DNA of 64,000 bases from Frigoriglobus tundricola (GTDB taxonomy: Bacteria > Planctomycetota > Planctomycetia > Gemmatales > Gemmataceae): assembly GCF_013128195.2 (NCBI RefSeq), contig NZ_CP053452.2, positions 372,001 through 436,000 of the forward strand. The letters run 5' to 3'. Below are positions 26,824 to 37,922 of the stretch, piece after piece. Both the position numbers and the translations under genes were made by a program. How positions within the stretch are numbered: position 1 is the stretch's first letter; every line of letters begins with the position of its first letter. The notes beneath the pieces were generated by a model that searched no databases, was not told the origin of the DNA, and saw only the letters and a program-made list of their open reading frames with translations.

Positions 26824-28223
26824 TCCCGGACCCTCGGAGAAGAACGCCGCAAGCGCCCGTTCCCCGTGCGGCTCCCGCAACTCCGCCCGTCCGGTCCCGG
26901 CGCCGGTGGCTTGTTGTCGGTCTCCTGGTCGTGGTCGGGGCGGGCGGCTGGTGGTGGTTCCGCGGCACGCCGGTGGAACCGCCCTTCCCCGCCGAAGTTC
27001 AAGACCCCGAAGTCCGCGCGGCGCTCGAAGCCGCCCGACAACAGGTGCTGGCCGATCCCCGCTCGTCCGCCGCCTGGGGGCGATTCGGTCTGATGCTCCA
27101 GGCCCACTCATACGCGTCTGAAGCCGACCGGTGCTTCGCGGAGGCGATCCGACTCGACCCCGACGACGGGGCCTGGCCGTACTACCGTGCCCTCAACCTC
27201 CAGCGAGAGGACCCCGAGTCGGCCCTGCCCTTCTTGAGACAGGCGGCCGGCGGCCGCTTGCCGAAGGAGCATCAATCGGCGGTGCGCCTGCGCCTGGCGG
27301 AAGCACTTCTGGAGCGCCGCGAACTGGCCGAGGCGGAAGCCCTCTTCCTGGCGGAATGGAAGGCGCAGCCGGGCGACCCACGGGCCGGCTACGGTCTGGG
27401 GGTCATTGCGGTGGCGCGTGGGGACGGAGAGGCGGCCGGGAGGTATCTGACCGCCGCACGAAACAGCAGCGTCGTCCGAAAGTCGGCGACGGCCCAACTG
27501 GCGGCCCTGGCCCGTGAGCGGGACGACGTTACAACCGCCGCTGCGCTCGAAAAGGAAGTCGCCGCTCTGCCCAACGAGGCGCCGGTGTGGCCCGACCCGC
27601 TCGTAGCCGCAATGGTGGGCTACCGCGTCGGAGCTTACAAGGAGATGCAGGGCACCGCTCAACTCGAAGCGCAGCACCGCTATGCCGAAGCGGCGAAGAT
27701 CTATCTGCAACGGATCGAGCAGAAGCCGACCGCGGAGAATTACGTTGGCGCGGGACTCAATCTGGTTCGATCGGGGAACGTATCTGTTGGACTCAACCTG
27801 TTGCAGAAAGGCGTGAGTACCAACCCCAACCGCTGCGAATCACACTACGGCCTGGCTCTGGCGCTGTTTCAGTTGGCGGCCCAGGAGCCGCCGAATTCAC
27901 GGGCAGCCAGGGACCGCTTCAAGGAAGCCGCCGACGCCGCTCGTCGGGCGACCGAGTTGAAACCCGATTACTCCGAAGCCTATCTGCTCTGGGGCGGCGC
28001 GTTGATGGGACGCGGAGACCCGGCCGCGGCGATCGTCCCGCTGAAACAGGGGGTCAGTTGCCGACCGGAACTGTTCAACCTCCAGATGGCGCTCGGGAAC
28101 GCGTTGATGGAAGCCGGCCAACTCGATGACGCAGAAGTCGCCATCAAGAACGCAACGGCGCTCGAACCGAAGAACGAACAGCCCCGCTTGGCACTCGAGC
28201 AACTCCGGAAGAAGCGAAAATAG
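26820..28223 (+). CDS. Membrane-anchored TPR-repeat protein
   Basis: 467 residues from the ATG at 26820, which overlaps the preceding TGA. One transmembrane helix lies near 33-52 (RRWLVVGLLVVVGAGGWWWF); the rest is a run of tetratricopeptide repeats, e.g. SSAAWGRFGLMLQAHSYASE, ADRCFAEAIRLDPDD, and near the end SEAYLLWGGALMGRGDPAAA. TPRs form protein-binding superhelices. Coupling to the CRTAC1 gene suggests a shared envelope complex; this pairing is common in planctomycetes. Confidence 0.9.
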   Translation: MIPDPRRRTPQAPVPRAAPATPPVRSRRRWLVVGLLVVVGAGGWWWFRGTPVEPPFPAEVQDPEVRAALEAARQQVLADPRSSAAWGRFGLMLQAHSYASEADRCFAEAIRLDPDDGAWPYYRALNLQREDPESALPFLRQAAGGRLPKEHQSAVRLRLAEALLERRELAEAEALFLAEWKAQPGDPRAGYGLGVIAVARGDGEAAGRYLTAARNSSVVRKSATAQLAALARERDDVTTAAALEKEVAALPNEAPVWPDPLVAAMVGYRVGAYKEMQGTAQLEAQHRYAEAAKIYLQRIEQKPTAENYVGAGLNLVRSGNVSVGLNLLQKGVSTNPNRCESHYGLALALFQLAAQEPPNSRAARDRFKEAADAARRATELKPDYSEAYLLWGGALMGRGDPAAAIVPLKQGVSCRPELFNLQMALGNALMEAGQLDDAEVAIKNATALEPKNEQPRLALEQLRKKRK

Positions 28224-28260
28224 CCCATGCCCCCCGGGCGTTGCCCGGGGGGCATGGGCT
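28222..28260. terminator. Strong hairpin between convergent genes
   Basis: Bases 28222-28239 and 28243-28260 are perfect 18-nt inverted repeats with a 3-nt loop. It begins at the TPR stop codon and lies 34 bases from the stop of the convergent gene, so it can end transcription both ways. There is no T-run. Confidence 0.6.
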
Positions 28261-28293
28261 CACGCCCGCGTGGGCGAGCCGCTCGGCGACGTC

Positions 28294-28776
28294 TCACTCT
28301 TTCGTCGTCAGCTCGAACTCGAAGTCGCCTTCGAGTGTTGTGCCGTCCGGATTCGACGGGAACTTCCACGTGCCCTTCATCTTCTTGTCTTTCAGAGTCC
28401 CGACATACGGGATGTTGGTGACCGCCTCCGTGTCCTTCACGTCCTTCGCGTCCACCGATTCCCATTCGATCTTGAAGCCCTTGTCCGCCGGCTTGATCGT
28501 TCCGCGAACGAGGTACGTCAGCTCCAGGTCCGGCGTCTTCTCGTACAGTTCGGCCTCGAACTTCTCGCCGTCCCGTTTTGTGATCTTGAACGCGCAGGCG
28601 AATTCCGCCGGGACGCCCCCGGTGCCCTTGAAGTCGCCCTTTTGGGTGAGTTTGCCCTTCCACACGGTGCCCACCAGAGCCGGGTCACCGTCCCGGGCCG
28701 GTGCCGCCGTGTACCCGAAGGCGCACAGCGCGGCGACCTCCAGCACCAGGGCCACGACCCTTGTCGGGGTGTTCAT
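28294..28776 (-). CDS. Small secreted beta-rich protein, unknown
   Basis: 160 residues from the ATG at 28774-28776 (an earlier in-frame ATG at 28815 is less likely because the signal peptide would be buried). The signal peptide spans about 1-27. The mature part alternates hydrophobic and charged residues (GTVWKGKLTQKGDFKG, MKGTWKFPSNPDGTTLEGDF), suggesting a beta-barrel or lipocalin-like fold. No family motif was recognised. It is divergent from aspS. Confidence 0.7.
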   Translation of the reverse strand: MNTPTRVVALVLEVAALCAFGYTAAPARDGDPALVGTVWKGKLTQKGDFKGTGGVPAEFACAFKITKRDGEKFEAELYEKTPDLELTYLVRGTIKPADKGFKIEWESVDAKDVKDTEAVTNIPYVGTLKDKKMKGTWKFPSNPDGTTLEGDFEFELTTKE

Positions 28777-28946
28777 GACGTTCCTCCGATGACCTGTCCG
28801 AACCGGCCGCATCATCGCGCGGGGCGGAGTTTAACGCCAGAGGAATCGTTCTCCCCGCGCCCGGCCCCGTGCGAACCGCTTGACGGGGCGCAGGCTCCGT
28901 ATACTGACGGTTCAAGGGTCGCTACGCTTATGGTGGGAGAGGGCAA

Positions 28947-30860
28947 ATGGCCGAGTGGCAACGGACACACACCTGTGACGAGCTTCGCGAGGAACACGTC
29001 GGGCAGACGGTCACCCTGAACGGCTGGGTGCTGACCGATCGCAAGTACGGCAAGCAGATCTTCATCGATCTGCGCGACCGCTACGGGCTCACGCAGGTGG
29101 TGTTCGAGGCCGATAACGCGGACCTCTTCACCCGGGCCGGCGAACTGAAAAGCGAGTGGGTACTGTCCGTCACCGGGGTCGTGCGCAAGCGGCTGGAAGG
29201 CGCCACCCGCGCCGACATCGCCACCGGCGCGGTCGAAGTGGAAGCCCGGACGCTCCGCGTCCTCAACCAGTGCCCGACGCTGCCGTTCGAGATCAGCGAG
29301 TTCGGCACCGAACTGGCCAACGAGGACCTGCGCCTCCAGTACCGCTACCTCGACCTGCGCCGCCGGTCGATCCAGAAGGTGCTCGTGCTGCGGCACCGGC
29401 TCTGCAAGGTCATCCGCGACTTCATGGACGGCCACGGCTTCCTCGAAGTCGAGACCCCGCTGCTCGGCAAGAGTACCCCCGAGGGCGCGCGCGACTACCT
29501 CGTGCCCAGCCGCGTCTTCAACGGCGAGTTCTTCGCGCTGCCGCAGTCGCCACAGTTGTACAAGCAACTGCTGATGATCGCCGGCTACGACCGCTACTTC
29601 CAGATCGCGCGCTGCCTGCGCGACGAAGACCTCCGCGCCGACCGGCAGCCGGAGTTCACGCAACTCGACGTCGAAATGTCCTTCGTCGAGCGCGAGGACG
29701 TGATCGGCATCATGGAGAAGCTCGCCGCCGAGGTGTTCGACAAGTGCCTCGGTGTGACGCTGCCGCTCCCGTTCCCGCGACTGAGCTACGCGGAGGCGAT
29801 GGCGAAGTACGGCTCCGACAAGCCGGACCTGCGCTTCGGCCTGGAGATCGTGGACGTCACCGAAATCGCGGCGGCGAGCGAGGCGAAGTTCTTCCAGGAC
29901 GCGGTCGCGGCCGGTGGCGTGGTGCGCGCGATCAACGCGAAGGGCGCCGCCGCCGCGCAGGACGCCAAGAAGGCGCCGCTGTTCAGCAACACCGCGCTCA
30001 AGCCGGGCGGCGAGTTGGCGAAGGTCGCGGAGACCTACAAGGCCAAGGGCCTCGCGTGGATGAAGGTCGAGGCCGGAAAGCTCACCGGGTCGATCGAGAA
30101 GTTCTTCTCGGACGGCCTGAAGGCGAAGCTCGTCGAGCGCCTCGGCGCGGCCGACGGCGACTTGCTGCTGTTCGTGGCCGATTCCGAGGCGGTCGCATGT
30201 GACGCCCTCGGCGCGCTCCGCGGGCACCTCGCCACCCGCTTGAAGCTCTACAAAAACTGGTGGGAGGAGAAGGCCGAACACGACGAAGCCGAGAAGAAGA
30301 AGGCCGACGCCGCGAAGAAGCGGAAGGAGCAGTACGCGCCGGTCCCGTTCCAGCCGCGGCCGGAGCACTTCAACTTCCTATGGGTCCTCGACTTCCCCAT
30401 GTTCGGGTGGGACGCGGAGGAGAACAGGTGGGCCGCGATGCACCACCCGTTCACCGCGCCGATGGACGACGACCTGCCGCACTTCTTCCAGAACGAGGGC
30501 CTCGGCAAGGTGCGGGCGAAGGCTTACGACATGGTGCTGAACGGCTACGAGGTCGGCGGCGGGAGCATCCGTATCCACCGCCAGGACGTGCAGAGCCGCG
30601 TGTTCGAGATCCTCGGCATGACGCCGGAGGACGCCCAGGCCCGGTTCGGCTTCCTGCTGGACGCGCTCAAGAGCGGGGCGCCGCCGCACGGCGGCATCGC
30701 GCTGGGGCTCGACCGGTGGAGCATGATCCTCGCGGGCACGACGAACATCCGCGACGTGATCGCGTTCCCGAAGAACCAGAAGGCCCGCGACCTGATGACG
30801 GGCGCCCCGGCCGCGGTCGATGCCCGGCAACTCAAGGAACTAGGCGTGAAATTGAGCTGA
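28947..30860 (+). CDS. aspS: Aspartyl-tRNA synthetase
   Basis: 637 residues, slightly longer than the usual 590. An OB-fold anticodon-binding domain comes first (VTLNGWVLTDRKYGKQIFID). The class II catalytic core follows: motif 1 region (FLEVETPLLGKSTPEGARDY), motif 2 (FQIARCLRDEDLRADRQPEF), the bacterial insertion domain (KYGSDKPDLRFGLE), FPMFGWD, and motif 3 (GLDRWSMIL). The extra length comes from a Lys/Glu/Ala-rich stretch (about 445-470, HDEAEKKKADAAKKRKEQY). It charges tRNA-Asp. It is transcribed alone and is followed by a terminator hairpin. Confidence 0.97.
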   Translation: MAEWQRTHTCDELREEHVGQTVTLNGWVLTDRKYGKQIFIDLRDRYGLTQVVFEADNADLFTRAGELKSEWVLSVTGVVRKRLEGATRADIATGAVEVEARTLRVLNQCPTLPFEISEFGTELANEDLRLQYRYLDLRRRSIQKVLVLRHRLCKVIRDFMDGHGFLEVETPLLGKSTPEGARDYLVPSRVFNGEFFALPQSPQLYKQLLMIAGYDRYFQIARCLRDEDLRADRQPEFTQLDVEMSFVEREDVIGIMEKLAAEVFDKCLGVTLPLPFPRLSYAEAMAKYGSDKPDLRFGLEIVDVTEIAAASEAKFFQDAVAAGGVVRAINAKGAAAAQDAKKAPLFSNTALKPGGELAKVAETYKAKGLAWMKVEAGKLTGSIEKFFSDGLKAKLVERLGAADGDLLLFVADSEAVACDALGALRGHLATRLKLYKNWWEEKAEHDEAEKKKADAAKKRKEQYAPVPFQPRPEHFNFLWVLDFPMFGWDAEENRWAAMHHPFTAPMDDDLPHFFQNEGLGKVRAKAYDMVLNGYEVGGGSIRIHRQDVQSRVFEILGMTPEDAQARFGFLLDALKSGAPPHGGIALGLDRWSMILAGTTNIRDVIAFPKNQKARDLMTGAPAAVDARQLKELGVKLS

Positions 30861-30910
30861 AATCACGCGCAAGTGGCGCCGAAAGGTGCGTTTTGCATCT
30901 GAGCAGGGAA

Positions 30911-30932
30911 CCGGAACGGGATCCCGTTCCGG
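30911..30932. repeat. 22-bp perfect palindrome
   Basis: Bases 30911-30932 are fully self-complementary, 50 bases past the aspS stop and just before the terminator hairpin. The role is unknown; it may be a first stem of a two-hairpin terminator region. Confidence 0.5.
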
Positions 30933-30966
30933 GGCTCTCGCTTGCAGGCACTCTTCCCCAAGAGTA

Positions 30967-30997
30967 AAGACCCACCGGGACGGTCCCGGTGGGTCTT
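30967..30997 (+). terminator. Terminator hairpin downstream of aspS
   Basis: Bases 30967-30981 and 30983-30997 are inverted copies, giving a stem of about 14 bp with a tiny GC-capped loop, followed by the T/G-rich TTGTCGTTCG. It lies about 105 bases after the aspS stop. Confidence 0.65.
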
Positions 30998-31099
30998 GTC
31001 GTTCGTCTGGTTGTTTCAGTAACAGTCGGAGTTGGAACCGCGCGGGGGAGTTCGCACTCCTGCGCGAACCGATGCGCAAGAACCGCCAGTGTGGTTCGA

Positions 31100-31219
31100 T
31101 CAGATCGCCAGCATCGGCCGGCCGGATTCCGGCCCCGGCGGCCACCACCAGTGCTGAAACAGGTAAGCCACGAGGCCCGCCGCGGGCAGCCCGACTTGTG
31201 CAACGGATGTAATGTCCAT
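31100..31219 (-). CDS. Putative 39-residue single-helix membrane peptide
   Basis: An ATG at 31217-31219 starts MDITSVAQVGLPAAGLVAYL, then a Trp-rich end (FQHWWWPPGPE) and a polar tail. An in-frame TAA 9 bases upstream fixes the start. The hydrophobic stretch could span the membrane once, with the Trp cluster at the interface. No ribosome site is obvious. It is between the aspS terminator and a LecA-like gene. Confidence 0.35.
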   Translation of the reverse strand: MDITSVAQVGLPAAGLVAYLFQHWWWPPGPESGRPMLAI

Positions 31220-31338
31220 GGTGCGTTACTGCGGTGCAGCCTGGCGAAGGTCGAGCGACGTTCGAGCGACACACACATACGCAAACGATGAGCCGGAACA
31301 GGCCGAGTTTCTCAGACGGCCGGTTCCGGTCCGAGTCA

Positions 31339-31366
31339 GGTGCCCGGGGTTGAAACCCCGGGCACC
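31339..31366 (-). terminator. GC-rich hairpin after the LecA-like gene
   Basis: Bases 31339-31351 and 31354-31366 are perfect 13-nt inverted repeats with a 2-nt spacer. It lies 8 bases past the stop of the minus-strand gene. There is no T-run, so termination is plausible but not certain. Confidence 0.5.
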
Positions 31367-31373
31367 GGCTGCC

Positions 31374-31922
31374 TTACTTCTTCGATTTGGTGACCGCGAC
31401 GCGGACCTTGAGCGTGCCGTCGTTGTCCTGGAAGCCGGACCCGTGGGCGTCCTTCAAGGGTTGGATCGGAATCCCCTGCACGAACAGTTCGGCCCTCTTC
31501 AACCCCTCCTCGGTCGCGACGTCGTTCGCGCAGAAGTAGATTCGCCCGGGTTGCTGAATCCGGATCACCTCGTCGTCCTTGGAGAACGACAGGACCGTAT
31601 CGCCCACCCGAACGAGTAGACTGCCCTCGCCGGCGCCGCTCTTGACGTAGGCGTCCCCAGCCTTGTACTCAGGGTGCCCGGCGGCCCCGACCTTCTTGTC
31701 CCAGGTCTCGTTGATCGTCCACGCCCCGCTCGCCGTGATCGCGGCCGTGTACCCGGCGGGGAGTTCGACCCCGCTGAACTGCCACGCCTGCCCGGCCGCC
31801 TGCACGTCCTTGGTGAACACTTCCTCAGCGTTCGCGGGCGCCTCGTCTTCCGCCACGGCGCTAACGCCCCCCAGCAGCACGGCCCCCAGAATCGCCACGA
31901 ACGACAGCAGGAATCGATCCAC
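31374..31922 (-). CDS. Exported LecA (PA-IL)-like carbohydrate-binding protein
   Basis: 182 residues from a GTG at 31920-31922 that starts a good signal peptide (VDRFLLSFVAILGAVLLGG, cut near 25). The mature domain follows the layout of the PA-IL galactophilic lectin: an ITASGAWTIN strand, GAAGHPEY, GDAYVKSGAGEGSLLVRVGD, GRIYFCANDV, and a final DNDGTLKVRVAV strand. In LecA these loops hold calcium and galactose. Ligand specificity here is unknown. The protein is probably periplasmic or surface-exposed. The next gene upstream is a divergent kinase. Confidence 0.7.
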   Translation of the reverse strand: MDRFLLSFVAILGAVLLGGVSAVAEDEAPANAEEVFTKDVQAAGQAWQFSGVELPAGYTAAITASGAWTINETWDKKVGAAGHPEYKAGDAYVKSGAGEGSLLVRVGDTVLSFSKDDEVIRIQQPGRIYFCANDVATEEGLKRAELFVQGIPIQPLKDAHGSGFQDNDGTLKVRVAVTKSKK

Positions 31923-32259
31923 GTTGGTTCCCCGAAAAGGTGTTGAATTGTTCCGACCGATCTGACGCCCGGCTCCAGCAACACATAGCACGTGATCCCA
32001 ACTCGAAACCGGGCGCCAGAATTATTTGACGCTTTCATGCCGCGAGCGAAACCGGTGCGTTGAGGCTCACTTTCCTGTGCTAGGCAGGGCAGCAAACGGT
32101 TATCTCGTATGCGAGTCTTAACTCGATTCATGCCGCTCCGGAATTCGGGGGCAGCGGTATCCGAATTTGCACGGGGACGGCTCCGCGTCCCCGCGCGCCG
32201 TGTTCTACCGTTTTCGCAACCTCTCGAGTCCCCCGTTCCTCCTCGTCTAGGTTGCCGAA
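31923..32259. other. Divergent intergenic region, no gene recognised
   Basis: Contains upstream regions for the LecA-like gene and the kinase gene. The only clear structure is a short GC hairpin around 32172-32200. No coding sequence is supported. Confidence 0.5.
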
Positions 32260-34512
<2,253 letters not shown>

Positions 34513-34646
34513 CCCGACCGATTTCGACTCTCTTGTACGGACCGACAAATTCGCCCACGCGCCCGGTCCGGTATCCGGGTGCGTGTCTCGACCCCGCCCG
34601 CGCGCGTCCGCGCGGGACAATTCAACCCAACTTCTGAGCACACAAT

Positions 34647-35807
34647 ATGGCGACCACCAAGATCCGCCTCCCGCGGAACGCGTTCCTGGAAACGGTCCAG
34701 AAGAGCGGCCTGTTGGCCCCGGACGACCTGATCGCCGTCCTCTCCCAGTACGACCCGGACAAGATCGCCGCCGCGGACCCCATCCAGGTCGCGACGTTCC
34801 TGGTCCGCAAGAAGCTGCTCACCAAGTTCCAGGCGATGCACCTCCTCCACGGCCGGACCCAGGGGTTCGTGCTGGGCAAGTACCGGCTCCTCGACGGGAT
34901 CCGGCAGGACCGCGTCGGGATGGTCTTCAAGGCGGAGGCCGCCGAGACCAAAGAGCTGGTCAGCGTGAAGGTGCTCCCGACCGAGCGCGTCTCGGACAAC
35001 ACGGTGTTCCGCGCGTTCACCGACGAGGTGCGGACGGCGGCCCGGGTGGAGCACCCGAACGTGGCCCGCATCCTCGATCTGAGTTCGTACCACGGCACGC
35101 ACTTCGTGGTCTCCGAGCACATCCCGGCGCCGACGCTCGACAAGGTGATCGCCGAACAGGGGCCGCTCGACCCGAACACGGCCGCGCAGGTCGTGGCCCA
35201 GGTCGCCATCGGACTCTTGCACGCCCACCGGCAGAACGTGCTGCACCGGGACATCAAGCCGGGGAACATCGCGCTCCTGCCCGACGGCCGGGTCAAGCTG
35301 ATCGACCTGGGGCTGACCCACATGCTGGAGAACCCGTGGCAGAAGGCGACCCAGCGGATGAACCTCAAGGAGTACGCGGACGAGATCGCGCACATCGCGC
35401 CGGAGCAGGCGTGGGGCTGCGAGCTCGACGGCCGCAGCGACGTGTACAGCCTCGGCTCCACGTTCTACACGCTCCTGACCGGCCGCGTCGCGTTCCCGGG
35501 GCTCGCGACCCAGGCCATGACCGATCGGCAGACGCGCGACCTGCCGCCGCCGTCCCAGGTGCGGCCGGGGGTACCGCAAGAGCTCGACGAGTTGGTCACC
35601 CGCATGGGAGCAAAAGACCCGCAGAAGCGGTTCGCGTCGGCGGTCGAAGTGGTGACGGCGATGCAGGCCTGGCTGCCGCTGGCCGACTGGAACGCCCTGG
35701 GGCTGGTGGTGAAACCGAAACCCGCCCCGGCGCGCAAGGCGGCCCCGGTCGAGCCGAAGCCGCGGGGCTTTTTCGGGGGCCTGCTGGCGAAACTGTTCGG
35801 GCGCTGA
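34647..35807 (+). CDS. Ser/Thr kinase-like protein with degenerate Gly-loop
   Basis: 386 residues. The N-terminus matches that of the preceding kinase (FLETVQKSGLLAPDD and KKLLTKFQAMHLLHGRTQGF). In the kinase domain Lys108, HRDIKPGN (200-207), DLG (220-222) and APEQ are kept. The Gly-loop reads GIRQDRVGMVFK, losing two of the three glycines, so nucleotide binding may be weak. There is no transmembrane helix; the tail is Pro/Lys-rich and ends in GFFGGLLAKLFGR, which could be amphipathic. It starts 134 bases after the upstream kinase, probably in one operon. It may act as a pseudokinase or scaffold. Confidence 0.88.
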   Translation: MATTKIRLPRNAFLETVQKSGLLAPDDLIAVLSQYDPDKIAAADPIQVATFLVRKKLLTKFQAMHLLHGRTQGFVLGKYRLLDGIRQDRVGMVFKAEAAETKELVSVKVLPTERVSDNTVFRAFTDEVRTAARVEHPNVARILDLSSYHGTHFVVSEHIPAPTLDKVIAEQGPLDPNTAAQVVAQVAIGLLHAHRQNVLHRDIKPGNIALLPDGRVKLIDLGLTHMLENPWQKATQRMNLKEYADEIAHIAPEQAWGCELDGRSDVYSLGSTFYTLLTGRVAFPGLATQAMTDRQTRDLPPPSQVRPGVPQELDELVTRMGAKDPQKRFASAVEVVTAMQAWLPLADWNALGLVVKPKPAPARKAAPVEPKPRGFFGGLLAKLFGR

Positions 35808-35926
35808 GCCCTGGCTCACACACCCACGCATGCGAGATCGGCTGACCCGTGGGTCGCGGTCGAGCGCGGCCCGACGGCGGGTGTGAGATGCGGATCGGCG
35901 CAAGCCGCGCCGCTCGCTCCCCTTAC

Positions 35927-37738
35927 TCATTTCTGCGGGACGACTGGCGGGGCGACCGGCCAACCGCCCACCGGGGCGAGCCCGGAGTGATCGATCTTCG
36001 GCCAGTTCTTGTACAGATCGAAGTGCGGATCCGCGTCGTTGTCGTGGCACTTCATGCACATGCCCTCCACGCGGTTGAGGAGCACCTGCTGCGCGGGCGC
36101 CACGGCCTTCTTCCCGCGATCAATGGCCGGCGTCTCGGCCATTTCTTTCATGAACGCGGCGGCGGGCAACTTCGGCGCGCCGACCTGCTTCCACGGCGAC
36201 ATGTACTTGAGGAAGTCCGGGTTCTTGGGCGCGGCAACGTGCCCGCTGCCGGGGCCGTGGCAACTCTCGCACCCCACGTCCCGGAGGTGGGGCGTTTTTA
36301 CGTTGTCCACGTACCCCGTGGGGTGGTCGAAGCCGACCGAGTGGCACTTCACGCATTCCCCGTCGAACTGGCGCAGGTTCGGCCGCTTCGCCACGTTCTC
36401 CAGCGTGTTCATCGCCTTGCTGTGCGGCAGGATCTGGAGGGGCGCGTTTTTCCACACCTTGAACTCGGCCGCGTGGCAGCCCGCGCATTTGGCGGAACCG
36501 ACGTATGTGAGGTTCACGGGCGGCTTCAGGCCCGCCGCCTGGATCTGCGCCGCGTGCGGGACGCGGGGGTACTCCGACAGCAGTTTCGCGTCCTTCACCG
36601 CTTTCGCGTAGGTTTCCAGGGCCTGGAGCGACTTGTTCCGGGCGAGCGCCTCCGCCTCGGTGCCTGTCTCGATGTACTCCTCACCGAGCGGAACCAGCTG
36701 GTACTTGAGATCGAACCCGCCGCCGGCCTTCTTGAACGCGCCGAGAACCCCGACGTACTGCCCCTTCTGCCCGACCTGGACGATGAACGTCTGCTCGCCC
36801 TTCTTGCCGACGACGGTCTGGGGCGCGAGCGGCGCGGGGACGCCATCGGGCGTCTGGCAGAGGATCACCTGGAACTGCGGGAAGTCCGCCGCGACCTTGG
36901 CGGCGTCCGTGCTCGGCCCCTGGAAAATGAGAACGTTCAGTCCCGGCTTGAGCGGGTGCTTCGCCAGCGCGGCGACCGCGTGCGTGATCGCCTGCTTCGC
37001 GTTCGGGAAGTCAACGTTCATGTTCCATTTCGCCTTCACGTTCTCGTCTTGCAGTGCCCCTCCGACCACACCCGCGACGCCGACCGGGACCGAACCGACC
37101 GCGGCCGCCTCGATCGACTCGACCAGGGGGCGCTTGAAGCCAGGAACGAGCAGGGCCTTGGCGGCCGGTTGACCGCTCACCTCGGTGTTGGCCGCGAGGG
37201 TGAACGGCCGCTGTTCCCTCTGGAGCGCGTACTCGGCCAGAAGGGCGAGGGGATCGGCCTGGAGTTCCGTTTTGCCGATGCCCACGCCCAGGTAGCCCAT
37301 CTCGCGCATCGCGGTCATGGCGGCGACGTACTTGAGCTTGCCCTGCTTGGCGAGCGCGACCTTCTCGGGGTACACGTCGCCCAGATCGACGCCCGCGACC
37401 GGCCAGCCCTTCGCCTTGAGCGCCTCGATGAACACCGCCCGGCGCTCCAGGCCCCCGGTCTGCGGGCGGCTGCACCCGCACGGCTGCAAGTAGCCGAAGG
37501 TCTGACCGGAGAACACGATCACCGCGTCCGGCTTCTGGTTCGCCGGCCACCCGGCGAACAGCGGCTGGCCGTTGACGAGCGTCTCTTTCGACTTGGCCGC
37601 CGGCGGGTCGCTCGCGGTCAATCGCGCGGGGACCGGCGCGAGCGCCGTTACGGAGATGAGGGCGGCGGCCAGAGCGGCGCCGCCGACAGATCGGCGGGAG
37701 AAGGCTCCGCGGGGGCCGGGCGAGTGCGGAACGGTCAT
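35927..37738 (-). CDS. Metallophosphatase-like protein fused to tetraheme cytochrome c
   Basis: 603 residues from the ATG at 37736-37738. A twin-arginine-like signal (SRRSVGGAALAAALISV) opens the protein. The first 330 residues resemble a UshA/5'-nucleotidase-type metallophosphatase (VIVFSGQTFGYLQPCGCSRP, VAGVDLGDVYPEK), though not all metal ligands were identified. The C-terminal part has four CxxCH heme motifs (CAGCH, CVKCH, CESCH, CMKCH, about 417-565), as in cytochrome c554-type proteins. It is periplasmic. The electron partner is unknown. Confidence 0.88.
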   Translation of the reverse strand: MTVPHSPGPRGAFSRRSVGGAALAAALISVTALAPVPARLTASDPPAAKSKETLVNGQPLFAGWPANQKPDAVIVFSGQTFGYLQPCGCSRPQTGGLERRAVFIEALKAKGWPVAGVDLGDVYPEKVALAKQGKLKYVAAMTAMREMGYLGVGIGKTELQADPLALLAEYALQREQRPFTLAANTEVSGQPAAKALLVPGFKRPLVESIEAAAVGSVPVGVAGVVGGALQDENVKAKWNMNVDFPNAKQAITHAVAALAKHPLKPGLNVLIFQGPSTDAAKVAADFPQFQVILCQTPDGVPAPLAPQTVVGKKGEQTFIVQVGQKGQYVGVLGAFKKAGGGFDLKYQLVPLGEEYIETGTEAEALARNKSLQALETYAKAVKDAKLLSEYPRVPHAAQIQAAGLKPPVNLTYVGSAKCAGCHAAEFKVWKNAPLQILPHSKAMNTLENVAKRPNLRQFDGECVKCHSVGFDHPTGYVDNVKTPHLRDVGCESCHGPGSGHVAAPKNPDFLKYMSPWKQVGAPKLPAAAFMKEMAETPAIDRGKKAVAPAQQVLLNRVEGMCMKCHDNDADPHFDLYKNWPKIDHSGLAPVGGWPVAPPVVPQK

Positions 37739-37922
37739 CGCGGGTCGTCCTCCTGAACGCCGGGCGGAATCATTCCCGTACCGGTTTTCGACCAACCGGG
37801 GGCACCGTGTCAAGCGAGACGCGCGCGGCACGGCGGCGGAACACGGCGGCCGGCCCGGTTGCGCGGGTCGGGCAAGTGCGCGCGGCCACTATCGACCCGC
37901 ACAACCGGCAGAACCAATACTA

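Noticed and set aside
28222-28260. Mobile element end
   Set aside because: The single hairpin sits at the stop of one gene and near the stop of a convergent gene, so a terminator explains it; no second copy was seen in the window.
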